Positions 21,301 to 31,324 of a stretch of DNA of 64,000 nt are shown here, piece after piece. The stretch's first letter is position 1. Every line of letters begins with the position of its first letter. The notes beneath the pieces are model-generated. The model did not search any database and was not told the DNA's origin. It was given only the letters and a program-made list of their open reading frames with translations. Origin of the DNA: Cladophialophora immunda (taxonomy: Eukaryota; Ascomycota; Eurotiomycetes; Chaetothyriales; Herpotrichiellaceae); contig NW_015622547.1 in assembly GCF_000835495.1 (NCBI RefSeq), forward strand, positions 558,001 through 622,000. Direction: 5' to 3'. Position numbers and translations under genes: made by a program.

Positions 21301-22191
21301 AGAAATGCTTTCGGGGAGCAGCACCCGAGCACACTCCAAACTATGGGCACCTTGGCATCGGTCTATCGCGAGCAAGGGCGACTCAAGGATGCAGAGGAAA
21401 TGGAATTAGTGGTGCTGGAGGTCAGAAGAAAGATATTTGGGGACGAGCACCGTGACACACTTGTCGGTCTCAACAATTTATCGGAAACGTATCGAAGACA
21501 AGGGCGACTGGAGGAAGCGAAGGATCTACAACTTGAGCTGCTTGCAACGAGTAAACGTACTTTGGGCGAGGATCATCCTGATACACTCACCTTTATGTCG
21601 TCCCTTGCAGACACCTGTGAAGAACTAGGGTGCCTCGAGAGAGCAGTGGATCTTAGCGAGGAATGCCTCAGATTCCTGCGACAGGTACTGGGAGACGGTC
21701 ATCCTGAGACACTGAAGACTATGCATAACCTTGCCTTACGTTGGGATAAGACTGGACGTCTGGAGGAGGCAGTGGCCTTGATGGATGAATGCGTCGAGAT
21801 TGAGAGACAGAAATATGGTGACGATGTTGATCCAGACAGAGTCCTCTCCATGGAATGCCTTGGAATACTCTTACATAAAGCGGGACGGCAAGAAGAAGCG
21901 ATCACACTGATGGAGGAATGTCTCAAAATCTCGGGGGAAACTCTTGGGGAAGATCATGCTAGAACCATCGGCGCACGAGAATGGCTCGCAGAATGGATGG
22001 GAGAAGACAATGGAGAGAACCACGAAGAGAACCACGAAGAGAGAGAGGCCATATCCGACAACATTATATCGAAGGTGCAGCAGGAGGAAGCAGTGAGCAA
22101 ACCGTCGGACGATTCATCCTCTCGGATGCGCTTCAAGCACGCTTTTGCCGGGGATCTGCGTGCGACTCTCTCTGCGCGCAAAAAGACGTGA
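18343..22191 (+). CDS. NLR-like STAND protein: nucleoside-phosphorylase domain, NB-ARC, TPR repeats
   Basis: Two exons (18343-19336, 19454-22191; 117-nt intron) encode 1243 residues. Residues 10-320 form a PNP_UDP_1-type effector domain with LVGVAAGLPN, GLEMEAAGIMNTL and RGVCDYGD. An NB-ARC-type ATPase follows: Walker A GLGGVGKS at 374-381, Walker B/kinase-2 LLIIDNADDVDLW near 453, and the downstream SSGAILLTTRN sensor. Residues about 745-1170 hold nine or so 42-residue TPR units of the kinesin-light-chain/NLR type (RxxxGEEHxxTLxxxxxLAxxYxxxGR). The tail is acidic then basic. This is the classic fungal NLR build tied to non-self recognition and regulated cell death: ligand binding to the TPRs would drive ATP-dependent oligomerisation and activate the N-terminal enzyme. 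The catalytic Glu-Met-Glu core is intact, so the enzyme may be active. The repeats are clearly diverged from each other. Confidence 0.93.
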
Positions 22192-22528
22192 AATACAGAT
22201 CCCCTCGACGGCAGAGGTTGCGCTGTCAGACCAGCATTTGGTCACCGGGGGCAATTGATACCCTGCAGGAGATTACGTTCAGAAGAGGAGGCTCAAGACA
22301 ACGTCTCGAAGCAGGGGATGGATACGAATGAACCTGAATGCCAGTAATGAATGATGGATAGTGGGAAATATTTGCAACAGCTCGCCTCAGGGATGCATAT
22401 CCGTGCCCATCACCTGCGATTCTCTTTCATCTCACCATCACGCCTCACAAATGCACCGACAAAGTCAAGACAGAACCCCAACAGAATGCACGCACATGGC
22501 CACCAACCGCTTATAAGCAAACCGCAAG
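22192..22528. other. Short spacer between convergent genes
   Basis: 337 bp separate the stop codons of the NLR-like gene and the small secreted protein gene. I see nothing beyond their 3' untranslated ends. Confidence 0.5.
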
Positions 22529-22996
22529 TTAGCACGCCAACCCCGGCGGAGCGACATTGAAGATGACCGTGATGCCGCTCCCGTCGTTGGAGGTCAGCGT
22601 CGACTGTCCACCCGTACCGGAGGTGACCCCGGGGACGAGGAAGCACTGGGAGAAGATGGCGGCGGCTGCGGCCTGGACGTCGCTCAGGGCGATGCTGGCG
22701 CTTTCGAAGATGAAGTCGTTGCTGAGGCAGGCGCTCGCGGTACCGATGTTGGGGAACGGCTGCTGCTGCACGGGGCCCAGCTTGATCGGGTCCGAGAGCG
22801 GCGGGTTGAAGTTGTTGCTCAGGATGTCGTTGGACAGCGTCTCGTAGTCGGTCGTCAGGATCGTGGGCGTCTGCGCGCCGGGCGCCCCGTGGCACTGAAC
22901 CGTCAGCGCCGAAGCGGAGCGGCACATGCTGAAGAGAGCAACGGCCACGACGGCGGCGGCGGCGGCGGGGAGGGGCATTCTGGAGAGGTTGGCCAT
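22529..22996 (-). CDS. Small secreted four-cysteine protein, hypothetical
   Basis: 155 residues with a clear secretory signal: an Ala/Val-rich hydrophobic core at residues 9-22 and a likely cleavage site after the ASA at about residue 30. The mature part of about 125 residues has four cysteines (VQCHG, SACLS, SQCFL and a terminal Cys), which would form two disulphides. It also has a helix-like Ala-rich centre and a glycine/threonine-rich C-terminal strand region. I do not recognise the family. Size, secretion and even cysteine number resemble fungal effector-like or surface proteins, but that is only a resemblance. The gene converges on the NLR-like gene and has its own leader upstream of 22996. 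The coding bases are much more G/C-rich than the flanks. Confidence 0.75.
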   Translation of the reverse strand: MANLSRMPLPAAAAAVVAVALFSMCRSASALTVQCHGAPGAQTPTILTTDYETLSNDILSNNFNPPLSDPIKLGPVQQQPFPNIGTASACLSNDFIFESASIALSDVQAAAAAIFSQCFLVPGVTSGTGGQSTLTSNDGSGITVIFNVAPPGLAC

Positions 22997-24475
22997 GTGT
23001 ATTGCTTCTGTTTTGCTTGGGCTCTTTTCTCTGGTTCTGGGGATTGAGATATAGTAATGAACTGGTACGTCGAAGCTGCTTGCGAGAGGAATCTATTCTT
23101 TCCGCATGACGGACAGACACAGCCGTCCTATTTATGCGTTCGATGAGCGCCGCAGCTGTTGTCAGCCTGCACCGTCCGAAGACTCCTACCTCTTTTTTAG
23201 GACCTGCTGAGGCGCAAAGCTGTCATTTGGGGGCGACAGAGTCCCAACGTGATTGATCGCATTGCATCTGCGTAGCCAGGCAATCAGGAGTACTGTAGTG
23301 AGGTCGGCCACATCAGCCGTGTGTTGTCCGAGTACAGTGGTACCCTATCCCACTACCCTTTACGGCGTTATTTGGTGGACAGAGACAAAAAGGACAAGCA
23401 GGCTTTTCCCGCATCGTTTCAGCTTTTGCTGCAAAAAGCCTCACCGCCACCGCCTGCCTGCCTGACAGGGGGTATACCGAGTGATTGGGGTTTACCTTGG
23501 TAGGGTATGAGGATAGCCACTACCATACTCGGTAACTATAACTCGCAGGACTAGAGCGCTGGGGAGATTACAAGCATTTGCTGACCCACAGCGCCAAGAG
23601 AGGCTTGGTATAGCTTAAATCACCTGCTCTGTGACTGCTCCCTCGTACTCGTACACAAGTCCTCTCGCATGTCCCGTCAGCTGCTCAACTAGCACTAGCT
23701 ACACTTGATATACACACAAAGAAGCACGAGCGAGAGTAATCCGGTTCGGAGCGAATTCCTCCGGTTAGCGACAAGGACGGATTGAGATTGGTAGAGCTGT
23801 ACTTGGGTGGTAAATGCCCTGAGGTCTGGCTCTGGGCGACTGGAACTGTAAACACCTAATTAACAAACATAAGTATCGTTGAAAGGTCAAGAACCTGGCT
23901 ATGTGCCCAAAGAGCTCATAGTGCCTACTCTACTCGATCACAGCTGGTCTGCTGCTCTCATACTGCTTGCATGCTATGGTTGAGTCCGCCGTGTCTTCAT
24001 TCCTTTGCTCATCACTATCTTGAGAGTCACCAAAGAGATGCTGCACATTTCAAGCACTCCTATTACGCGGCCTGAATTACTTTGGAGAAATATGAAAGGA
24101 GTCCCACTGGCGAACGATTTGAACAACTGATTGATCAATCGACGACTAATTAATTCGCCAAAATGCTATTGGATATGGCAGTACGCAGACTAGCCACATA
24201 CAGAGCAGAATTAGTCGAGACTCAGTCAGCCTTGTCCTCTAGGTTCCCCCAACAGAACTTGCTCTCCATGTTGACGACATGCCCATTTCACGACGTCACA
24301 TTTTGCGAATAGCAAAGGCCTATGGGGAGGCTGCAATGCCGCCTGTCTACCCACAAACGATGCAACACTGGTCCGGAAAGGACTGGGTGTCGACTAATTT
24401 GGTCGAGATGTGATCTACATGACAAATCGGCGTCAAGGGGGCATCCTGTCTCATATCTACTTTACAACCTATTCA
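22997..24475. other. Intergenic, no supported gene
   Basis: 1.5 kb containing the promoters of the secreted-protein gene (minus) and the DHA2 transporter (plus). Short palindromic words occur (ATTGATCAAT near 24132, AATTAATT near 24148) but no coding pattern. Confidence 0.5.
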
Positions 24476-24482
24476 TATAAAG
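24476..24482 (+). promoter_or_regulatory. TATA box of the DHA2 transporter gene
   Basis: TATAAAG is 131 bp before the chosen ATG at 24613. An ATG at 24501 lies only about 20 bp after the TATA box, so it is probably upstream of the transcription start; it is also out of frame. This favours 24613 as the start. Confidence 0.45.
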
Positions 24483-24612
24483 CCTCTTCGCGCACATAAA
24501 ATGACCAATGTGACGGCACAAGAGCAACCCCCAGAGTCGTATCTTCGAGAACAACAAGGCTTCGCTTCGTGTTCAGGAGTCGCTATCTGGACTCAGTTCT
24601 GTCGAAGGCGAC

Positions 24613-26387
24613 ATGTCCTCTTCTCCTTCTCCCAAGGAAGCCGAGACGACCGCAAGCACCGACGAGACGACGACTACCAAGACTGCCCACCAAGTTCGCC
24701 CGATCCACGGTTGGAAATGGGGTCTGACCTGCGTCGCCATCTACCTCACCGGCCTGCTCTACGGGTTGGACACCACAATCGCGGCAGATGTCCAGCCAAA
24801 CATCGTCAAGTCACTTGGACACATTGAAGACCTGGCCTGGGTGGGCGCCGGGTTTCCGCTCGGCGGTGTCGCCGTCATCCTCCCCCTCGGATACGCATAT
24901 GGCCTGTTCGAGATCAAGACGCTTTACCTCTCCTCCATCATCCTGTTCGAGGTGGGCAGCGCAGTTTGCGGGGCTGCACCGAGCATGAATGCGCTCATTG
25001 TCGGCCGGGTCATCGCAGGAGCAGGTGGCGCGGGCATGTACCTGGGTGTGCTCAACTATCTCGGAACCTTTACGACGCTGGAAGAGCGCAATCTGTACAA
25101 TTCGATAATCGGCATGGTCTGGTGAGCACCCCCGTCGAACGAGACGAAGCATAGGAAGAATCTCACGTACATCTGCCTCAGGGGGCTCGGTGCCATTCTA
25201 GGGCCTCTTGTGGGGGGCGGCTTTGCCACGTCGTCGGCCACTTGGAGAGTAAGTTGATGTCGTCCTCAACTTGTGGTCGAGAAATTGCTGACCCAACAAC
25301 CCCTGTCCAGTGGGCGTTCTACATCAACCTGGTGATTGCGGGCGTCATGGCCCCGGCGTTCATTTTCCTCCTGCCCACCCACCAGCCGGATCCCGACAAA
25401 ACGCTCTGGGACAAGCTTCGTCACATGGATTGGCTGGGGATTGTGCTCATTGCGGCGTTGTACACCACGTACACTCTGGCCTTGACATTCGGGGGCGCGC
25501 AATGGGCCTGGGACAACTACCGCTTCATCCTCACCGTCACCGTGTGCGGGATGATCCTGGTGGCGTTTGTGGCCACTCAATACTTTGCCGTCTTCACCAC
25601 CAAGGAGCACCGGCTGTTCCCAGGCCACTTCCTGCGCTCACGGACGCTGGTGCTCTGCTTCATCTGCATGTCGACATCCGTCACCTGCCTCTTCCTGGGC
25701 GCGTACTACATCCCGCTCATCTTCCAGTTCGCGCGGGCGGATTCGCCGCTCATGGCGGCGGTGCGGCTGCTGCCCTTCATCACTCTCACCATTGCGTGCA
25801 TCCTGCTCAACGGCGTCTTCATGCCCAAGTTCGGCTACTACATGCCGTGGTACGTCGCGAGCGGCGTCTTCACCGTCGTCGGCGCCAGCCTCATGCACAC
25901 CATCGCCCCGGACACCTCGCCCGCGCGCATCTACGGCTACAGCATCCTCTTCGGCGTCGGCTCCGGCTGCGCCATGCAGTCCGCGTACAGCGTCGCCGCG
26001 ACCAAGGTCCCGCCGCACGAGACCGCGGCGGCGATCGGGTTCATCAACGTCGCGCAAACGGGCACGATCGTGGTCGCCCTCGCCATCGCCGGCTCGGTCT
26101 TCCAGAACGTCGCCTTCGACAACCTCAAGCGCGGGCTCGCGGGGGTGTCGGGCGGGACGAATGCAACCCGGTACTCGGACGCGGAGATCCGCAACGCCAT
26201 CGCCGGGACCCAGTCTGTGATTTTCCAGCAGGGCAACGCCGAGGTCAGGGAGGCCGCGGTCGGCGCCATCATCGGGGCCATCGACAGCGTGTACATCATG
26301 GGCATCGCGGCCGGCGCGGTCACGCTGGTGGCGGCGTTGCTGATGAGACGAGAGAGATTGTTCGTGAAGGTTGTTGCGGGCGTCTGA
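24613..26387 (+). CDS. MFS transporter, DHA2 (14-TM drug:H+ antiporter) family
   Basis: Three exons (24613-25121, 25182-25248, 25311-26387) with introns of 60 and 62 nt give 550 residues. The 22-codon middle exon restores the run WGLGAILGPLVGGGF, the antiporter motif C of TM5, and then the TWRWAFYIN motif, both typical of DHA2 proteins. TM1 carries LDTTIAADVQPNI, the usual L-D-x-T-I motif. The C-terminal half shows the remaining TMs to the usual total of fourteen. The protein likely exports toxic metabolites or siderophore-like compounds through the plasma membrane; the substrate is unknown. The nearest regulator is the bZIP gene downstream, which converges on it with a 215-bp gap. Third codon positions in exon 3 are strongly G/C-biased. 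Confidence 0.92.
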
Positions 26388-26570
26388 TCGAGCGACGTAA
26401 TTGCTCGCATCTCAGGCTCCCGTCCGGTATGGTGTTTTTCTCGGTTACTTTTATAGACATCTCGCGATCTGGAGGGGGGAACTTTTGTTGATAGAGCGCG
26501 GACAGAGGTAACGGAGGATCTATATTATTTTTTTTTTTCCACTTTATACTTGGTTGATTTCCCACGCCCA

Positions 26571-26614
26571 TCCCGCCTAACAGTCCCGCCTAACAGTCCC
26601 GCCTAACAGTCCCG
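26571..26614. repeat. 13-bp tandem repeat spanning the bZIP stop codon
   Basis: Three full copies of TCCCGCCTAACAG (26571-26609) and a partial fourth. The CTA in the third copy is the TAG stop codon (26603-26605) of the minus-strand bZIP gene. Because 13 is not a multiple of three, copies lost on the coding side would change the C-terminus. A T-run (about 26526-26538) lies just to the left. Confidence 0.8.
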
Positions 26615-28548
26615 GCCCTCCTCACCACCAGACGCAGCCCTGTACCACGAGACCAGCGCGTCGACCACGATCTTATCCACGTCCTCCTTCCGAAACATAG
26701 GCGTGTCCACACAGACCGACCTCTGCGTCAGGGTGTCCACCATGAGATCGAGGTCCATGTTGACCACCACCGCGTGCGGCGGATAGAATTGCGCGTGCGT
26801 ATGCATTGCTGGCATGGGCGGTGGGAGATACGGCGCCCTCGTGGACCCTCGCACCATGTCCTCGAGGGCATTGCTCGGGACGGCCCACGGCACGGTCATG
26901 CTCGAGGGCCTCTCCTGAATGGGGATGCCCAGGGTGTGCAGGTACAGCGCCACGCCGTCTGGGCCGAGCCACGCGCCCTCGTATCCCGAGACGTGGATCT
27001 CGGAGACGGTCGCCGCGTGGGGTGCATCCGCGCCTTCTTCGAGCGTCGTGATGCTTGAGGTCCAGGAGGAGGAGGTGGAGGAGGAGAAGAAGGAGGTCGA
27101 AGCCGGTCTCGGGAGCAAGGACGTCAGCGGCCGCCTCGAGCTGCTCACGATCCGCCGTATCACCTGCGACATGCTATCGCCCTCGTCCACGGCTGCCTCG
27201 TAGTGGAGGCTCTGGTCGGTGCCGCGGAGCAAGAGCTCCCTCGCGCGGCGCCGCAGCTCGTCGACCGTGAGGCGTGCCGCCAGCGGGAACTTCAGCGTCC
27301 GGAGGAGCTCGGCGCGGCGCGTGTGGTGGGACGAGAGCAGGCGGTAGCAGTGCTCGATGCAGGAGCGGTGGAGGCGGCGCGAGAAGCTGGTCTCGTGGAT
27401 GCTGTAGGTCCAGAGCGGGGTGATGGTGCGCATCGGGCCGGGAACTGAGGCTGAAGATAGGCTGGGATGTGACGGCTGGGTTGGACAGTTCAGCTTTTTG
27501 GCCCAAGAGTCTTTGCATGAAAGAGATGGGACAGGATAGAGGAGGGTGCAAATACAAGAGCTTGTCTGAGGAAGTATACTGACTTGTAAGACAACGGAGC
27601 CTGACAGCTTCGTAGAATTGTGGTCTCGGGCGGCAGGATATGCTGCTGCTGATGGTGATAAAGAGGAGCTGAACATGGGTCTGGCTCCGTGACCATGGCT
27701 TAGAAGAGACTGCAAAGAACTATCGTCTGCGATGTTCTGTCCCAGCTTCTCAAACCCCAGACCGTCCTGACTCTGCATCATTCTGTCGCCGACGGCCCCG
27801 CCGAGCACATTGACATTAGATCGCATTCGACCGCCGGCGTCAACCACGGCAATGTCGACGCTCGCACGCCCAGTGTTCGCTTCTATATCCATGGTAGGAT
27901 GCATCAGATGATCCGGTGCCATCGACGCAATACTGCTCGTCTCGGTGCCTGTCCCTGTCCCTGTCCCTCCCCGACTGTCTCTCTCACTCCCACTTACGTC
28001 TGCGCTCCCGCTTCCACTTGTGATCCCAGCGCCCACGCCCCTGACCAACGCCACGCACCTGAACACCTCGGTGGCAAACCGGGGCATCTTCTCCACCACC
28101 TTGTTCTGGACAGCGAGACGCTCCAAGCGCAAGACCGCAGCGCGGATGTCATTGATGATGGCCTCTTGAGAGGCGAGCTTTTGCCTTTGGCGGTCCCGCC
28201 ACGCGCGCTGCGACAGGCGGGTATAGAGCCGGCGGCGCTGTCAGGACGAAATATTTTAGCTGGCGTGTAACCAACGAGAATGGCTCGACGGGAGTGGAGT
28301 TGGCGGTTTGCACAACATGCGTTGTACTTGTTGCGTTTTGTACGATGCGACTAAGGGGCACATCCAAAGCAACAGCTAGGAATAGGCGTCGAGGGCGGAA
28401 CAAGGCAAGGGATCAATGAACATACCGCAAGTGGTTCTTCGATAGAGTCTGTAAGCTGGCGGTCCGCTAGACGAGGGCGGCCTCGTCGTCGTCTTGGATT
28501 GGTCGGCCCACCTGGAACATTACTGGGTTTTGGTACGATTGTTGCCAT
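26603..28548 (-). CDS. bZIP transcription factor with AT-hook-like N-terminus
   Basis: Exon 1 (28548-28426) encodes 41 residues with the AT-hook-like core RRRRGRPRLADR and ends at a GTATGT donor. After a 188-nt intron (28238-28425, CTGACAG acceptor) exon 2 opens in phase with the basic region RRRLYTRLSQRAWRDRQRQK. A short leucine-zipper-like helix follows (IINDIRAAVLRLERLAVQNK). This basic/zipper layout fits fungal bZIP regulators. A Gly/Ser/Thr-rich linker leads to a C-terminal domain with SFSRRLHRSCIEHCYRLL, as in many fungal bZIP factors. The frame reads through to 26605, giving 585 residues. A further intron between about 27435 and 27580 (possible GTCAGT donor and TTCAG acceptor) cannot be excluded because that segment looks non-coding in composition. 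Targets are unknown; the convergent DHA2 transporter is a candidate. Confidence 0.8.
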
Positions 28549-30031
28549 TCTCGAAAGAGATGGCGCGCGGGATCAATGTCGCACCGGGGACTCAGCCAGG
28601 ACCAGCCAAAGTAGAAGCGAAGGTCTCGAGTTGTATTAATTGATGCAGAGAAAACTAGAAACCGGTCAGATCAAGCCTGTGTGAACCGTTTGGACATGGA
28701 TAGTCTGTATAGGAGTAGGTCGGTATATTGTTCTAATGGATGATATCGCAACCTGCGGTGATTACTATTCGTGGACCTCTCGCTAGTCATGGTGGAGTCC
28801 ATCACTAATTCTAAAATATGTGATTGGCTATACGAGTATCATCTAGATGCGCTAACCATATTAATCCCTGGCTGCCAGGTCCAGACTCGGGGAGCTCACA
28901 GTACTTTGGCTTTGAAGCTCACCTCCCTAATCTAAAAAGCCTGGGGGCTGAGCGTGGTGCATGAGGGAGCGTAGATCTTCGAGGCTATCGAGAGATGTTG
29001 GCCAAGGACAGTCAAGTCAGATAAAGGCTATGACCCAAGGAACGACGTTGGTAGGTCCCGTGAGTTTCGAAGATGGAAAGTCTCCAAGGCAGCGGCCACT
29101 GACCGACAAATTCAGCGGAAATCCTTGACCTGGCCAGAGCGCATCTGGCCAGATCCTCGAGACTCCACCCGCCCAGCTATTAGGGAAGCAGGCGGAGCGG
29201 TGCAGAGCTTGGTAATTCTCAGTAAGAGAGGCACTGGAGGAGACAAAGCAGGAGATATATGTAGCAATCACAACAACAGTAGCAGTAGATATTACAAGGG
29301 CGAATGCGCACTACACTCTGGACCCGACCCGTCCGGTTCGGGTTCTACGCAAGAGCGACGAGTCTCCTCCGAACCAGCTTACTGCTGTGTCGGTCTACCC
29401 ATCAAATAACTTACCGCCACAGTGAGAGAGGCCGGAGTGGCGAAAGGAAGCCTCTGGAGTCCTCTCCGGATTGCTCGTACTCGTTACCCCTCTCACAGGG
29501 ACCAACGAGTATTGCCTGAAGCGGCCACGCAACCCTCTAGAGAAAGTGGAACTAACCCAAGATACAGAGTCATGCATCTGGCATGGCCGACCGGACGGAT
29601 AATTTTAGCCGGATAAGTATGAGTATAGCTAGGTTATGGCGACCACGGATATATCTATACCTTTGTGCATTTGTTTCTATATTGGGCCCTGTACTCATGG
29701 AAGAGATTATCGGACGTGACGCGGCACAGGATTTGGAAAGCTAGTGCCATTAACCATCAATCCGCCAAACAAGGCGTTAGATCCTACATACAGGAGTCAG
29801 AGGCCCAGAGGACTGTCTTGTCTCCTTTCTGTTCATTGCAAATATCATTCATACAGCCCGGATCAGTTTGTCCACCAACGCCTGCGCTATTTGTGTCAAA
29901 AATTCTACCCCGCCATCCATGGTCTTTTCAGAGCCACCATATCCCACTGCGCTCGTGACTGCCTGTGGCCGCCACCGGCCTCCCTTCCAACAAACACCAC
30001 TGGGTATACAAATGTACCAGAAACATCACAA
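28549..30031. other. Intergenic, no supported gene
   Basis: 1.5 kb between the bZIP start and the 3' end of the GPI-type protein gene. Frames up to 118 codons occur but none has family features or coherent splicing. Confidence 0.5.
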
Positions 30032-31222
30032 TCAGTACACCACGCCAAGGAGTGCCATCGCCAGTGTTGCAATGACCAGGAGGGGCGAGCTCAGGACTAG
30101 CTTCTTTCCCCCAATTGCAGCGTTCGAACTGGCCACGCTACCAGCCTTGATTTGCGTATTCACAAACCCGCTTCCACAGCTCTGATCCACCTGGGTCGCG
30201 CATGGAAGATACGTCTTGGCCAGGGGCTGCGCCGCGTTCTCTGCATACCCGGCAAAGATTTGCATCGTCTCCTGAAGACATTGGCTACAAGTGGGTCGTG
30301 CTGTCTCAGGCATGGACAGCCCTACCGCCGTGTAGTAAGGGTAGAAATCGGCCGCATTGGACGAGTTTGTAATGGCTTCGCTGAAGCAGTAATTGCCCGT
30401 ACTTTGGTCCTTGAGACATGTGGCGCGATAGATCGGCTCATAAGCCAGAAATCCCGCGTAGGCTTGCGACACGAGTGGATTCTGCTGCTTGTAGTCCTCG
30501 CCACAGTTGGCGTTGTCGATCAACTGTGAGGCGAGACTGCTTAGCAAAGGCGAGCAGATCGCCAAGGGTGCATTGCACGCGGCGTCAAGAGTTTGCGTAA
30601 GGAGTGTAAATGACCGTTGCGCACGGAAGAATGAATTGGAGTTTTGCAGAAGAAGGGACACGGGGACGCAGGATTGAAAGGTCGAGTTGTTGAGAAAGTT
30701 GGAGAAAAACTCGGGACAGGACGAGCTGGTGAAATTGCTGCCTAAAGAGGTGTCGAAGGGAGTAGGTAACGGAGTGGTGACGACTGTAACACTAGGTGCG
30801 GTTAGTGTCGAGACGCCCGGTGTCGACAGAGGAGTCTTGGTTTCAGTGCTGATAGCCGATGTCGGGTCGGCGGAAGAAGTGATTGTAACTTCTGAGGACG
30901 AGGTCGAAGATGTCGAGGTAGAGGTAGGTTCGGTCACTGTTGTCGGCACGACACTGTCCCCGGCCTGTCTCCTTTCGAGATAAACATTCCGGCGAGGGGG
31001 AGGCTCCCGACGGTCAATGTGTATCTCCCCTCTTGCAGCTAACTCTTGGTAGAAACTTGATTCATAAACTTGCACATCCAGTTCCATCACTTGCGCACAC
31101 GTCGGTGTCGCCATGACAATTAGGGCCATCATTAATGAGATTATTGTTGTCGTTATTGTCGTACAGTTGTGGATGTGCCTTCGCGCCCGCAGCTGCAGCG
31201 GCTTTGTGGAATAGGTTGACAT
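30032..31222 (-). CDS. GPI-anchored surface protein, DUF7729-like
   Basis: About 396 residues from the preferred start at 31222; an in-frame ATG at 31324 would add 34 residues. A signal sequence (hydrophobic TIISLMMALIVMA, then TPTCAQ) is followed by a charged region and a Ser/Thr-rich stalk. A cysteine-rich domain then begins SSCPEFFSNFLNNSTF and contains about ten cysteines and several N-glycosylation sequons. The C-terminus has small residues, a basic KK, then a hydrophobic tail (LVLSSPLLVIATLAMALLGVVY shape), as for GPI attachment. I associate the SCPxFFxxFLNNSTFQxC pattern with a fungal domain of unknown function (DUF7729), from memory. The likely location is plasma membrane/cell wall; the function is unknown. 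Confidence 0.8.
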   Translation of the reverse strand: MSTYSTKPLQLRARRHIHNCTTITTTIISLMMALIVMATPTCAQVMELDVQVYESSFYQELAARGEIHIDRREPPPRRNVYLERRQAGDSVVPTTVTEPTSTSTSSTSSSEVTITSSADPTSAISTETKTPLSTPGVSTLTAPSVTVVTTPLPTPFDTSLGSNFTSSSCPEFFSNFLNNSTFQSCVPVSLLLQNSNSFFRAQRSFTLLTQTLDAACNAPLAICSPLLSSLASQLIDNANCGEDYKQQNPLVSQAYAGFLAYEPIYRATCLKDQSTGNYCFSEAITNSSNAADFYPYYTAVGLSMPETARPTCSQCLQETMQIFAGYAENAAQPLAKTYLPCATQVDQSCGSGFVNTQIKAGSVASSNAAIGGKKLVLSSPLLVIATLAMALLGVVY

Positions 31223-31324
31223 GGCCGCCGGCGTCTTTGACAGCGCCAGGCGATTGCAAGGAGCGTGAGTAAAGATAATGGTCGATGGTAAAGAACGGAC
31301 GCCTCTGAGTTCTCCTCGAGGCAC

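Noticed and set aside
23475..23534. 8-bp inverted repeat TACCGAGT/ACTCGGTA
   Set aside because: Too short to stand out from chance in a 64 kb window.
25310..26491. 393-codon shifted plus frame over the DHA2 transporter
   Set aside because: Arg/His-rich shadow of exon 3; no domain.
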